The translations under genes and the position numbers were made by a program. Positions 34,179 through 43,493 of a stretch of DNA of 64,000 nucleotides are shown one piece after another. Where the stretch lies: contig CAVVFA010000036.1 in assembly GCA_963747345.1 (NCBI GenBank), positions 1 to 64,000 of the forward strand, given 5' to 3'. The stretch is from GCA-2746795 sp963747345 (GTDB lineage: Bacteria; Chloroflexota; Anaerolineae; Promineifilales; Promineifilaceae). The notes beneath the pieces were generated by a model. That model saw nothing but the letters and a program-made list of their open reading frames with translations, was not told the DNA's origin and searched no databases. Position 1 is the stretch's first letter; each line of letters opens with the position of its first letter.

Positions 34179-35397
34179 TTACTCGTACCGCAGCGCCTCA
34201 ATCGGGCGCAAACTGGCCGCCCGCCATGCGGGATAAATGCCAAAAACCAGGCCCACACTGGCCGCAAAACCAGTTGCAAGCAAAATGGTGCTGATATCAA
34301 CAACAGCTTCTAAATCAATGAGTTTTCCAGCAACCTGAGCCAACGCCCAGCCCAGTATCACCCCGAGCAAGCCGCCAATCAGACTGAGCAAAATTGATTC
34401 CATCAAAAACTGGACCAAAATGTCTCGTTTGAGAGCGCCGACAGCTTTGCGAATACCAATCTCGCGTGTTCGTTCCGTAACGCTCACCAGCATGATATTC
34501 ATAATGCCAATACCGCCAACGACCAATGAAATACCGGCAATTGCCCCCAAAAAGGCGGTTAAAGTACCCGTAATCACGTCAAACGTTTCTAGCAGGTCAG
34601 ATTGACTGATAATCGAGAAATCATCCTCATTGGCATAAGCGATATTGTGCTGATCTCGAATGGTTTCCGTGATTTGGTCAATAGCCTCATCCGTGCGATC
34701 TTCGGTGATGGCTTGGGCGGTGATGCCGGTGACAGCCTTTTCACCATCGCGCGTGCGTTCTGTGTATAAGCGGCTGTGGGCGGTGGAAAGCGGCACAAAT
34801 GCGGCCGTATTCGTATCACTAAACGCACTGCCAGATTCCGCCAACACGCCAACCACTTCATAGCCAACGCCATTTACGCGGATGGTATTGCCCACAGCGT
34901 ACTCTTCTTCAAACAAATCTTCCGCCACATCATAGCCCAGGACAATAACCCGCGCCTTTGTATCGTAATCCTGCTGCGTGAAGAAATCACCACTATCCAA
35001 ATCTTCCACATTATTGACGGCGAAATAATTGGTTGTCACCCCAGAAACGGGCGTGCGCTGAATTATTGCCGCCGTTGACGAGTTCTTGTGTGGTCTGTGC
35101 CACGGCCGAAACCGCGCTGACGGCTGGCGCATTAAATGAATCTGACAAGGCTTCCACATCAGATAAACTCAAGGCTTGATAGCCACCGCTGTTATCATAA
35201 TCTGTAACCAGGATGATGAGATTGGTGCCAATGGATTGAATTTCACCGGTAATGGATTGATTCACACCATTGCCAATCGCCATTAAAGCAATCACAGAGG
35301 CGACGCCAATAATCACGCCCAGCATGGTTAATACAGACCGCAGTTTGTTTGCCAGTAAGCTGTCCAGGGCTGTAAAGAAACTTTCACTAATATTCAT
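34179..35397 (-). CDS. macB: MacB-type ABC exporter permease, frameshift near 35075
   Basis: Mechanotransmission-type ABC permease. N-terminal FFTALDSLLANKLRSVLTML with TM1, a large periplasmic MacB_PCD domain (NNVEDLDSGDFFTQQDYDTK, GNTIRVNGVGYEVVGVLAES), then three C-terminal helices of an FtsX domain (ISLVVGGIGIMNIMLVSVTE with the RTREIGIRKAVGA coupling motif, and LLGVILGWALAQV). The start is ATG 35397, three bases after the ATPase stop. The open frame breaks near 35075 and continues from a frame covering 34179-35159. About 405 residues rejoined. Works with the ATPase and the two MacA-like adaptors just upstream, exporting peptides, lipids or antibiotics. Confidence 0.9.
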
Positions 35398-35399
35398 GA

Positions 35400-36079
35400 T
35401 TAATGATCCTCTTGAATGCAGACCATCTCGAATCCAGATGGAACGGCTGGCATGTTCTGCAATTTCAGGATCATGGGTGATCATGATGATGGTGATTCCC
35501 TTTTCCTCGTGTAGATGCTTGAAAATGCCCAGAATTTCTTCGCCGGTTTGGGTGTCTAAGGCCCCGGTTGGTTCATCGGCCAGGATGATGCTGGGATCAT
35601 TGCTCAAGGCGCGAGCGATGGCGACACGCTGCTGCTGCCCACCCGATAGTTCGTCTGGTTTGTGTCCCATGCGGTCGCCCAAGCCAACCAGTTCCAAGGC
35701 CGCTTTGGAGCGTTCACTTCGCTCTGATCGGGAGTGAGCCGCCGTACATTAAAGGCAATGCCACTTGTTTGAGGGCTGTGGTGCGTGGCAGTAGGTTGAA
35801 CTGTTGGAAGACAAAGCCAATCCGTTTATTGCGGATGCGCGAGCGATCATCGGGACTCATGGTACTGACATCAATGCCATCTAATTTGTAGATGCCGCCG
35901 CTGGGTATATCCAGACAGCCAATCATGTTCATGAGCGTGCTTTTGCCAGAGCCAGATGGCCCCATAATGGCGACAAATTCGCCTTCTTCGATAATCATAT
36001 CGATACCACGAAGGGCATGGACGACTTGGGTGCCCATTTCGTAGGTCTTGGTCAGGTTCTTCATTTCAATCATGTTCAT
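35400..36079 (-). CDS. MacB-type ABC exporter ATPase, frameshifts near 35710 and 35410
   Basis: LolD/MacB-class ATPase. Walker A GPSGSGKSTLMN, Q loop FVFQQFNLLPR, signature LSGGQQQRVAIARAL, Walker B IILADEPTGALD, H loop IMITHDPEIAEHA. The frame covering 35714-36079 breaks after LPLMYGG and resumes at 35697. Near the end the open frame runs on into the permease gene, but a one-base shift near 35410 restores an ending CIQEDH-TAA at 35400, with the permease ATG just behind it. About 225 residues. Its start lies four bases from the stop of the adaptor gene, so the operon order is adaptor, adaptor, ATPase, permease. Confidence 0.92.
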
Positions 36080-36082
36080 GAT

Positions 36083-37822
36083 TTAGCCACCTCCAAAGGG
36101 TCCGCCGTTGCCGCCCGGATTGCCGTTTTCATCACGAGGAGGACCACCACCTTCCCCATTTTCATCCGCACCGAAGTTGAAAAGTGGGGCGGCATTGCCA
36201 ACCATGAGTTGATCACCTTCGTTTAGGCCGCTGGTGACTTGGGTATTGTTGCTGTCACGCAAGCCGATGGTGATTTGTACGGTTTCTGTGATCGGATTGC
36301 CCTCTGCATCGGTGGTGACGAGGTTGACGGTGTAAGTGCCTTTGCTGCGATCTACATTGATGGCTTCATTCGGCACGAGCAGGACATTCTCGAAGTTGTT
36401 GGTTAAGAGGTCGGCATTGGCAGTCATGCCCACGAGTACGGGCAGGTCAGTTTCACCCAATCCCAAGAAGACTTCGTAGCTGACAACGGCCGTGTTGTCT
36501 TGCACGTTTCGCGGGGAAATGGAAGCGACTTCGCTGCTGATTTCGGCATCAGGCCAGGATTCCAGGGTGATGGTGGCAGGCTGGCCGATTGCAATGTCGC
36601 CGATGTCTACTTCGTCAACGGCCAGCACGACTTCCAGGCTGTTGTTATCGACGATTTCCATGAGGATACCGCTGGCTGTTTCACCTTGGTTGGTGTAAAC
36701 GGCCGTTATCACCCCAGCAAACGGCGCATACAAAGTCGCATCAGCCAGGTCGTCTTCTGCTTTTTGCAGCGATATGCGTGCCTGCTCCACACCAATCTCA
36801 GACATGGCACGCTGCCCCGCAGACGGGCCGTTGACCAGCGTGTCCAGACTTGCCTTTGCCTGCGCTAAAGAAGATTCAGCGGCGGCAATTTGGGCGTCAG
36901 AAGCCCCCTTTAACAGGAGTTCATGATTAGCCTGAGCCGCCTGAAAGTTGGCATTGGCAGCGGCCAAGCTGGCCTGAGCAATAGAGACGGCATTGGAATC
37001 AGGACCATCGAGTAGCGCGTTTAATTTGGCTTGCGCGGCGTTGGCGTTGGCATTAGCTGTTTCCAGGTTATAGCGAGTTTGCTCTTCAGGATCACCCAAA
37101 CCAGGGCAAATAGTCTTCCCTGAGCCATCTGGTAAATCAAAGCTAAAACATTCCGTCAGTTTGTCGTACAGCTCTTGAGTCGAATCTTGCTGGCTCAACG
37201 CGCCAAGCAGTTCCGCTTGGGCGGATGAAACTTCAGATTCGCTGGCACCGCTATTTGCTAGTTGCAATTGCTCAGATGCTGCCCACACATTGGCTTGTGC
37301 CGCACGCACGTTGGCATCTGACGCCGCAACATCTTGTTCGTCTGGCCCCGCTAACAAATCATCTAATTGCGCCTGGGCGCTGGCAACACCTGCTTCCGCA
37401 GCGGCTAAATTGCTGGCAGTTGGCGGAGCGGTTAAGGCTTCATGATTCGCTTCTTGAATGAGCAATGCTTGTTTGGCTGATTCAACGGCGCGTTCTAACG
37501 CTTCTGTGTCTAGCTTCAAAAGAGGGTCGCCTTCTGCCACCGTGTCACCCAAGGCAACATAGATTTCGGCAACCTCACCCGAGGCGGGCAGCGTTAGTCG
37601 TGCATCTCGCTGGGCCTTGACTTGCCCACTGGCCGAGGCGTTGGCTGATAAATCACCGATGAAAGCTGTCACCGTATCACCGGTGCCGGCTTGGGCTTGT
37701 TGGCTGGCGGCAATTTGGTCGCTGAAGAGTCTCGGCACAGCAATCACAGCGATAACGATGACGACCACGACACCTAAGCCAATCCACAGCCACTTTTTAC
37801 GATTATTTGGTTTATTGTTCAT
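36083..37822 (-). CDS. HlyD/MacA-type periplasmic adaptor (second of two)
   Basis: 579 residues. N-terminal membrane anchor KWLWIGLGVVVVIVIAVIAV. First half of a lipoyl/barrel-sandwich hybrid (LPASGEVAEIYVALGDTVAE), then an unusually long Ala/Gln-rich helical hairpin (residues about 110-350) with repeated AQLDDLLAGP- and ALLDGPDSN-type units, the returning lipoyl half (YAPFAGVITAVYTNQGETAS), beta-barrel (VDEVDIGDIAIGQPATITLE) and membrane-proximal domain. The C-terminal tail is Gly/Asn/Pro-rich (GGPPRDENGNPGGNGGPFGG). One cysteine pair (CFSFDLPDGSGKTICPG) sits in the hairpin and could form a disulfide. Links the ABC exporter to its substrate or outer partner. Confidence 0.92.
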   Translation of the reverse strand: MNNKPNNRKKWLWIGLGVVVVIVIAVIAVPRLFSDQIAASQQAQAGTGDTVTAFIGDLSANASASGQVKAQRDARLTLPASGEVAEIYVALGDTVAEGDPLLKLDTEALERAVESAKQALLIQEANHEALTAPPTASNLAAAEAGVASAQAQLDDLLAGPDEQDVAASDANVRAAQANVWAASEQLQLANSGASESEVSSAQAELLGALSQQDSTQELYDKLTECFSFDLPDGSGKTICPGLGDPEEQTRYNLETANANANAAQAKLNALLDGPDSNAVSIAQASLAAANANFQAAQANHELLLKGASDAQIAAAESSLAQAKASLDTLVNGPSAGQRAMSEIGVEQARISLQKAEDDLADATLYAPFAGVITAVYTNQGETASGILMEIVDNNSLEVVLAVDEVDIGDIAIGQPATITLESWPDAEISSEVASISPRNVQDNTAVVSYEVFLGLGETDLPVLVGMTANADLLTNNFENVLLVPNEAINVDRSKGTYTVNLVTTDAEGNPITETVQITIGLRDSNNTQVTSGLNEGDQLMVGNAAPLFNFGADENGEGGGPPRDENGNPGGNGGPFGGG

Positions 37823-37976
37823 ATCTTTTTATCCGTTTAGGTGAATCACAAAAAGTTTTTGGAATTACCATGATGCAAGCTTGTGATTTCCTTAAAGTAA
37901 AAGCGGGTTTCGCATCATTTTATTTCAAATTACTTTCCCGCTTTTACCTAGTTGGAAACTGGCGTTGTTTGTTTCA

Positions 37977-38006
37977 AGACCTCTGAGGTTTAAACCTCGG
38001 AGGTCT
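37977..38006. repeat. AGACCTCYGAGGTTTAAACCTC hairpin
   Basis: 30-bp inverted repeat between the two adaptor genes. It shares its word with the terminator at 24256-24288 but has no T-tract on either side. Confidence 0.6.
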
Positions 38007-38031
38007 ATAACTCACCAAGTTTCAATCGTTA

Positions 38032-39621
38032 TTACTCGCTGGGTGGCCCAAATTGAGCGCGTGGTGCCACATTGCCGACGACGATCACATCCCCTTCGTT
38101 TAAGCCGCTGAGGATTTCTGTGTTTCGGTTGTCGCGTTGACCGATAGTGACCGGAACTTCTTCGATTGTGTCGCCAATTTTCACGTTGACGCTGTAGGTG
38201 CCGGTGGAACGGTCTGCATTGATGGCTTTATTGGGCACTAACAGGATATTGCCTTTCTCGGAGGTGATTAGGTTGGCATTGGCTGTCATACCGACGAGGA
38301 TAGGCAGCTCTGTTTCACCTAAGCTCAAATGGACTTCATAGATGACGAGGGAACTACCGGGTTGTATCTTGGCGCTGGGGACGATGGTGGTCACTTCGCT
38401 GGCAATATCAACATCCGGCCAGGTTTCCATGTTGATAGTGGCGATTTGGCCCACTTGCAAGGCACCCACGTCCACTTCGTCTACCTCCAGGATGACTTCC
38501 AGGCTGCTGTCATCGACGATTTCGATGGCGGAGCCGCTGGCAAATTCACCTTCGTTAAAGTTAACGGCCGTTATCACCCCAGCAAACGGCGCAGTAATTG
38601 TCATGCCATCCAAAGCTGCTTGGGCATCTTCCAAATTGATTTTGGCTTGGGCCACTTCTGCTTCAGCAGCCGCAATTTGTTGCGCCGTCGCCCCAGCGAG
38701 CAGTGAATCCAGGCTGGCCTGTGCTTGCGCAATCTGCGCCTCAGCACCGGCAACTTGAGCGGCCGTGGGCGCTGAGGTTAGTTTGTTGAAATTAGCGGCG
38801 GCGGCATCACGTTGTGCCGTCGTGGCGGAGAGACTGGCCTGTACGCTGCCCACTTGATTACTGTCTGGCCCGGCGCGAAGATTATCTAGCGCGGCCTGGG
38901 CAGAAGCGACTTGTTCGCGGGCTTGTGCCAGGGCGGCATGAGCGGTGAAATCATCTTCGGCTGGGTTACGGGTGTACTGAAGCTCAACGCTCTTTAAGTT
39001 TGCTTCGGCGGCGGCTACACCTGCTTCAGCGGCAGCAATGTCGGCCGGTTTGATGGCGTTTTGCGTTTGGCTCAATTGCGCAGAGGCCGACCACACATTG
39101 GCGTCAGCGGCACGTAGATTCGCTTCTTGCGCCGCAATTTCTTCAGCCGTTGGCCCAGACATAATATCATCTAGTTGCGCTCTGGCACTGAGCAGCGCCG
39201 CGTTGGCAGAGGCCAGTTCTGCATCGGTCGATTCTTCTAGCAAATCGGCCAAACTGGCTTCTTTCAGTTTGAGATTTTGCTCGGCGATGGCGAGGTTGAT
39301 AGCGAGGGCATTGGGTTCAAGCTGCATCAGCGTGTCTCCGGCCTGCACATGATCCCCGACGCGCACATTGACAGCTTCAATGCGCCCTGGCATATCCACC
39401 GAAAGGGCTGCTTCACGGCTGGGGGAAACGGTGCCGCTGGCAGTGGCACTTGCTGATAAATCACCGATGAAGGCGGTGACGGTTTCTTCTGTATTCTCCG
39501 CCGCTGCGGTCTGCTGCGCCTGATTGCTGCGGATGAAAATGAACGCACCGACGGCTCCCAGCACCACCACGATGCCGATGATCCAGTAAATGCGTTTCCG
39601 CTTTTTGTTTGTTTCCATCAA
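38032..39621 (-). CDS. HlyD/MacA-type periplasmic adaptor (first of two)
   Basis: 529 residues with the same layout as its downstream paralogue: anchor RIYWIIGIVVVLGAVGAFIF, lipoyl half MPGRIEAVNVRVGDHVQAGD, an Ala-rich helical hairpin of about 240 residues with repeated LDDIMSGPTAEEIAAQEANL-like units (each unit ends in GP or AG before A/T-x-x-Q), TITAPFAGVITAVNFNEGEF, then barrel VDEVDVGALQVGQIATINME. It is first in the operon. Clear tandem duplication with the next gene: TAFIGDLSA(N/S)A, ALDNLRAGPDSNQV versus NALLDGPDSNAV, and NADRSTGTYSVNV versus NVDRSKGTYTVNL. Cysteine-free, unlike the second copy. Confidence 0.92.
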   Translation of the reverse strand: MMETNKKRKRIYWIIGIVVVLGAVGAFIFIRSNQAQQTAAAENTEETVTAFIGDLSASATASGTVSPSREAALSVDMPGRIEAVNVRVGDHVQAGDTLMQLEPNALAINLAIAEQNLKLKEASLADLLEESTDAELASANAALLSARAQLDDIMSGPTAEEIAAQEANLRAADANVWSASAQLSQTQNAIKPADIAAAEAGVAAAEANLKSVELQYTRNPAEDDFTAHAALAQAREQVASAQAALDNLRAGPDSNQVGSVQASLSATTAQRDAAAANFNKLTSAPTAAQVAGAEAQIAQAQASLDSLLAGATAQQIAAAEAEVAQAKINLEDAQAALDGMTITAPFAGVITAVNFNEGEFASGSAIEIVDDSSLEVILEVDEVDVGALQVGQIATINMETWPDVDIASEVTTIVPSAKIQPGSSLVIYEVHLSLGETELPILVGMTANANLITSEKGNILLVPNKAINADRSTGTYSVNVKIGDTIEEVPVTIGQRDNRNTEILSGLNEGDVIVVGNVAPRAQFGPPSE

Positions 39622-39683
39622 TACTACTCCTTATGAAAATGCGGCTCTATTTGCAATTCAAATAACTATTTCGGTAATCCCTC

Positions 39684-39762
39684 CCTCTCCCAGCCCTCTC
39701 CCCAAAGGGGCGAGGGAGCCAAGTCCCCTCTCCCTGGTAGGGGGAGGGTTAGGGAGGGGATT
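39684..39762. repeat. CCCTCTCCC/GGGAGAGGG-type hairpin
   Basis: Left words CCCTCCCTCTCCCAGCCCTC and right words TAGGGGGAGGGTTAGGGAGG are partial inverses. The same family is at 50783-50866. It occupies most of the gene-free stretch 39622-39977; the rest of that stretch shows no gene. Confidence 0.7.
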
Positions 39763-39977
39763 TGTTTACCGGAACATTTTTTTAATCTCCAAGTAGAGCC
39801 GCTTGGTTACAATATTTTTATTACCTGGATAATTCTACGCGGCAAATCTGCAAAAGTTGTGCAGAACTTGTCAACATTTGATGCATATTTTGGAAGTTTG
39901 TGACGAATGTCACTTGCGTGCTAATCTCATTTCAAGTAAGGTTTAAGGGTACTTTACAAATTAGCGTGTTTTAGATT

Positions 39978-40115
39978 AAGGTGCCTTAACCCCCGGATGG
40001 GTGGGCATAAAAGCGAATCCGGTAACGTCTGTTTTCAGAAAGAGTCCGGTGCTGTCCCGCAACTGTATTTCAATGGTTTACAACAACCAACGAAGAGCCA
40101 GGTCGCCTACCTTAA
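39978..40115 (+). ncRNA. Cobalamin riboswitch
   Basis: Order of conserved blocks: AAGGTGCC start, a GCGAATCCGGT stretch, AGTCCGGTGCTGTCCCGCAA (the highly conserved core of the B12 element) and the 3' GAGCCAGGTCGCCTACCTT that closes the P1-proximal stem. It lies in the leader of a BtuFCD-type importer operon and is followed by a terminator, so coenzyme B12 binding is expected to reduce expression of the importer. Confidence 0.95.
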
Positions 40116-40152
40116 TCTATTGACCACAAACTTCGAGGACAAGGAGGTGGAA

Positions 40153-40179
40153 ATGGGAAAACGATTAAATAAGGCATAA
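40153..40179 (+). CDS. Eight-codon leader ORF between riboswitch and terminator
   Basis: ATG GGA AAA CGA TTA AAT AAG GCA TAA (MGKRLNKA), preceded by the strongest Shine-Dalgarno in the region, AAGGAGGTGG at 40141-40150, with only two to three bases of spacing from its GG end to the ATG. It ends 30 bases before the terminator stem. It could couple translation to termination, or may simply be a fortuitous SD inside the expression platform. Confidence 0.35.
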   Translation: MGKRLNKA

Positions 40180-40209
40180 ATTGATCGTTTTGATAGGTAG
40201 ACCAATCCA

Positions 40210-40240
40210 CCCCCTGTTAATTTAGCAGGGGGTTTTTATT
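40210..40240 (+). terminator. Riboswitch expression-platform terminator
   Basis: CCCCCTG (40210-40216), 9-base loop, CAGGGGG (40226-40232), then TTTTTATTTTT. It is 95 bases after the riboswitch core and 133 bases before the first importer gene. The GGGTGG bases at the riboswitch 5' side could pair with CCACCCC as an alternative structure. Confidence 0.9.
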
Positions 40241-40288
40241 TTTAAAATCATGGCATGGTTCGTTTCTATGACTAATCCATCTTTACAG

Positions 40289-40318
40289 TAGCCGCGGCTA
40301 CAAATTGTAAAGGACATT
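40289..40318 (+). repeat. TAGCCGCGGCTA-containing 30-bp repeat, second direct copy
   Basis: Identical over 30 bases to 13086-13115. CATCTTTA also precedes both copies. It lies between the terminator and the importer gene. Confidence 0.85.
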
Positions 40319-40372
40319 GTTAAGTTTTTTGAACCAGGCCAAAATCATTGAAAAGTTTGGAGAAGCATTAAG

Positions 40373-41356
40373 ATGAAGCAAAACAAAACCAGCCTTTGGC
40401 TGATAACTGTATTGATACTAGGTTTATTGTTAGCGGCTTGTTCGTCTGGGGCGGCACCTGAGATGGAAACGGCCGTTCCCCAGCCAGAACCAACCGTTGA
40501 AATAATAGAAGCACCCACTGGCATTTCTCTGACAGATGCCCTGGGCAACACCATAGAACTAGACGGCCCCGCTCAGAAAATCATTTCCTTGGCACCCTCT
40601 AATACCGAAGTGTTGTTTGCCATTGGCGCAGGTAGTCAGCTAATTGGCCGAGATTCGGTCTCTGATTATCCGGCAGAGGCGTTGGCCGTGACAGACATAG
40701 GGGGTGGGTTTGGTGAACTGGCAGTTGAGACCATCGTCTCGTTGGAACCAGATTTGATTTTAGTCGCTGATATAACGCCGCCGGAGCAAGTGGAAGCGCT
40801 CAATGCAGTTAGCCTTACTGTGTTTGCCCTGCCTAACCCCACAGATTTGCCTGGCATGTACGAAAATTTGCGTACCGTGGCGCTGTTGACAGGACATGAA
40901 GCGGAGACAGAAGCTTTGATAGCAGACTATGAAGCGCGGGTAACGGCCGTTACCGAAACCGTATCTGCTGCCGAAGAAAAACCATTGGTTTTCTACGAAA
41001 TTGATGGCACGGATGCCAATGCGCCCTGGACATCTGGTTCCGGCACCTTTGTTGATACACTCATCACCATGAGTGGTGGCGAAAATGTCGGCGCTGTCCT
41101 GGATGATGCCTGGGCGCAAATTAGTGTTGAAGAGCTCATCACCCAAAACCCAGACATCATCATTTTGGGAGACTTCACTTGGGGTAACGTCACACCAGAG
41201 GATGTGGCTGCGAGAGAGAGCTGGGTGGATATAACGGCCGTTCAAAACAACGCCATTCATACCTTTGACGACAACTTAGTCAGCCGTCCTGGCCCCCGTC
41301 TTGTGGATGGTTTAGAAGCCATGGCTCTTTTATTACATCCTGAGTTATTTGAGTAA
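40373..41356 (+). CDS. btuF: Cobalamin-type ABC importer substrate-binding lipoprotein
   Basis: 327 residues. Signal peptide ends LLLAAC (lipobox), with short Pro/Glu linker. Class III binding-protein fold: ISLAPSNTEVLFAIGAGSQL, the VSDYPAEA loop, LEPDLILVADITPPEQVEAL, a long connecting helix, then second lobe FYEIDGTDANAPWTSGSGTF and LITQNPDIIILGDFTWG. The family binds cobalamin or iron-siderophores; the upstream cobalamin riboswitch favours a B12-type corrinoid. The lipid-anchored domain faces outside and delivers to the BtuCD pair encoded next. Only a weak ribosome binding site (GAGAAGC) is visible. Confidence 0.9.
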   Translation: MKQNKTSLWLITVLILGLLLAACSSGAAPEMETAVPQPEPTVEIIEAPTGISLTDALGNTIELDGPAQKIISLAPSNTEVLFAIGAGSQLIGRDSVSDYPAEALAVTDIGGGFGELAVETIVSLEPDLILVADITPPEQVEALNAVSLTVFALPNPTDLPGMYENLRTVALLTGHEAETEALIADYEARVTAVTETVSAAEEKPLVFYEIDGTDANAPWTSGSGTFVDTLITMSGGENVGAVLDDAWAQISVEELITQNPDIIILGDFTWGNVTPEDVAARESWVDITAVQNNAIHTFDDNLVSRPGPRLVDGLEAMALLLHPELFE

Positions 41357-41357
41357 G

Positions 41358-41432
41358 AAGTGGCAAAGAGGCAAAGTTGCAGGGTGGCAAAGTAACTCAT
41401 CACCTTGCAACTTTGCCACCCTGCAACCCTTA
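41358..41432. repeat. Hairpin of iterated GGCAAAGTTGCAGGGTGGC words
   Basis: Left and right arms are inverted copies of TTGCAGGGTGGCAAAGT. Same family as 14281-14340 and 42470-42560. Located in the gap between the importer genes. Confidence 0.8.
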
Positions 41433-41435
41433 TCT

Positions 41436-42468
41436 ATGAAAATCATTCGCCACCATCCCTTCATCATCAACCTGCTGCTGCTGCTGCTGGCTATCATCGC
41501 CAGTGTCGCCATTGGTGCGGTTGCCATTTCGCCGGAGGTGGTGGTGCGTGTATTCCTGGCAAAACTACCTGGCATTACCTTCCCTGTCGATTGGGCAGCT
41601 ACCACAGAAACCATCATTTTTAGAGTACGCTTGCCCCACACCATTTTAATCTTGTTGACGGGCGCGGCGCTGGCGAGCAGTGGCGCGGCCTATCAAGGCT
41701 TGTTCCGAAATCCATTAGCCGACCCGTATCTGATTGGCGTGGCTTCCGGCGCTGGTTTGGGTGCTGTAATCGCCATGTCACGCAGTTGGCGGACTGATTG
41801 GTTGGGTCTTTACGCTATTCCCTTTGCCGCATTCCTGGCGGCACTTGTCACGGTAGCTATCGTTTACATGTTAGCCCGCACCGGCAAAACCATTCAAACA
41901 ACAACGCTCATTCTGGCTGGTGTGGCGGTTAGCTCTTTTGCTACCGCCCTGACTTCCTATTTAATGCTGCGTTCCAATGCCGAAATGCAGCGGGCTTTGG
42001 GCTGGTTGTTAGGCGGCGGCATGTTGGCAGGCTGGGCACCCGTTTTGGCGATTTTGCCCTACATGCTGGTGGGTCTTGGTACACTGCTCTTTTTGGGACA
42101 TCCGCTCAATGTGCTGCAATTCGGGGATGATCAGGCACAGCAAATGGGTCTTTCCGTGGAACGACTCAAAGCGAATCATTATTGTGACAGCTTCATTGAC
42201 GACGGCGGCGGCGGTGGCTTTCTCGGGCATTATCGGCTTTGTCGGGTTGATTGTGCCGCATTTGATTCGCATGATTTGGGGGCCGGATTATCGCCTGTTA
42301 GTGCCGCTGTCCATCATTGGCGGGGCGACACTGCTGCTGCTGGCCGACATTATGGCGCGGGTGCTGATGGCGCCGCAAGTGCTGCCCTTGGGTATCGTCA
42401 CAGCCATGTTTGGCGCACCCTTTTTCTTATGGATTTTATGGCGATCCAAGTCTAAGGTGACATGGTAA
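41436..42468 (+). CDS. btuC: BtuC/FecCD-family ABC importer permease, frameshift near 42170
   Basis: Ten-helix permease of the FecCD family. It begins MKIIRHHPFIINLLLLLLAI, then RLPHTILILLTGAALASSGA (the conserved R-L-P start of TM2), YQGLFRNPLADPYLIGVASG (signature coupling motif region) and LMLRSNAEMQRALGWLLGGG. A one-base shift near 42170 leads to a second frame with AFSGIIGFVGLIVPHLIRMI, the family hallmark, and APQVLPLGIVTAMFGAPFFL to the stop at 42466-42468. About 343 residues. The start at 41436 is chosen because upstream codons are part of the intergenic hairpin. Confidence 0.92.
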
Positions 42469-42469
42469 A

Positions 42470-42560
42470 AAAGGGGCAGAGTTGCAAAGGGGCAAGGTGG
42501 CAGAGTAGCTCGTTTGCTATTCACCCTGCAACTTTGCAACCCTGCAACTTTGCCCCTCTG
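42470..42560. repeat. Hairpin of iterated GGCAGAGTTGCAAAGG words
   Basis: Arms AGAGTTGCAAAGGGGCA... and the inverse ...TTGCAACCCTGCAACTTTGC, between btuC and the ATPase gene. Same family as 41358-41432, one kilobase upstream. Confidence 0.8.
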
Positions 42561-42574
42561 AAAGGATAATTATT

Positions 42575-43407
42575 ATGCTGCAATTACAAAATCTAACCGT
42601 TGCTTACGGCAATTATGTGGCTTTACAAGATGTCTCTCTGGCTGTTGCTCCTGGGGAGATATTGGCGGTAATTGGGCCAAATGGGGCGGGCAAATCGACG
42701 ATGGTGCGGGCGGTGAGTGGCATTCAACCGCTGCGCTCTGGTCAGGTGTTGCTTGGGCTAGATTTGCTGCCATCCCATCGCTTGAGTGCGGCTGAGCGGG
42801 CGAGATTGTTAGCAGTTGTGCCGCAGGCGCGGGAACTGCCTGGCGTCTTCACCGTCTACGAGACGGTTTTGTTGGGGCGCACCGCCTATTTAGGCTGGAT
42901 GGGCAAGAGTAAAGCGCAAGATCACGAACTGGTAGAATGGGCGTTGGCGCGGACAAAACTGACGAATTTAGCCCAGCGGCGTGTGGCTGAATTGTCGGGC
43001 GGGGAGCAGCAGCGGGTGCTGCTGGCACGAGCATTGGTGCAGTCGGCTCCTATTTTGCTGTTAGATGAACCCACAACGAATTTGGATTTACAGCATCAAT
43101 CTGGTTTGTTGAATTTGGTGCGGGAGTTGGCGGTTGAGATGTCAGTTAGCGGTGATGGTGGTGCTGCATGATCTGAATCTGGCCGGGACTGTATTGTGAT
43201 CGAGTGGCGTTGTTGGTAAACGGCCGTTTACAAGCCAGCGGTACACCCCAAGAAGTTCTCACCAGCCAAAACCTGTCAACAACCTTCCAAGTCCCCATCG
43301 AGGTGATCCCGCATCCAGCCTATGGCACACCACTCGTTTTGCCGGATGGGGTTGCTCATAAGCATATGAGCCATGTGTCACAGTGCCAGCCGCTGAATTT
43401 GTTTTAG
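42575..43407 (+). CDS. btuD: Cobalamin-type ABC importer ATPase, frameshifts between 43140 and 43200
   Basis: ATPase of the BtuD/FepC group: Walker A GPNGAGKSTMVRAVSG, Q loop VVPQARELPGVF, signature LSGGEQQRVLLARAL, Walker B ILLLDEPTTNLDLQHQ. The first frame ends at 43171. Reading one base over gives VVLHDLNLAG, with the H loop; a second shift gives LYCDRVALLVNGRL, and the frame continues to 43407. About 275 residues when joined. ATG at 42575 after AAAGGATAATT. Completes the F-C-D order under the riboswitch. Confidence 0.92.
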
Positions 43408-43493
43408 ATTTAGATTGCGTATAGTCAATAGGCGATGAAAAATATACGCAGTTCTTTGGGACGCTGATGTTTTTTTATCAGCGTTTCCCCGTA

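Noticed and set aside
39997..40179. 60-codon ORF across the riboswitch
   Set aside because: It overlaps the highly conserved RNA core of the cobalamin riboswitch. Only its last nine codons, with their own ATG and SD, are kept as a possible leader peptide.
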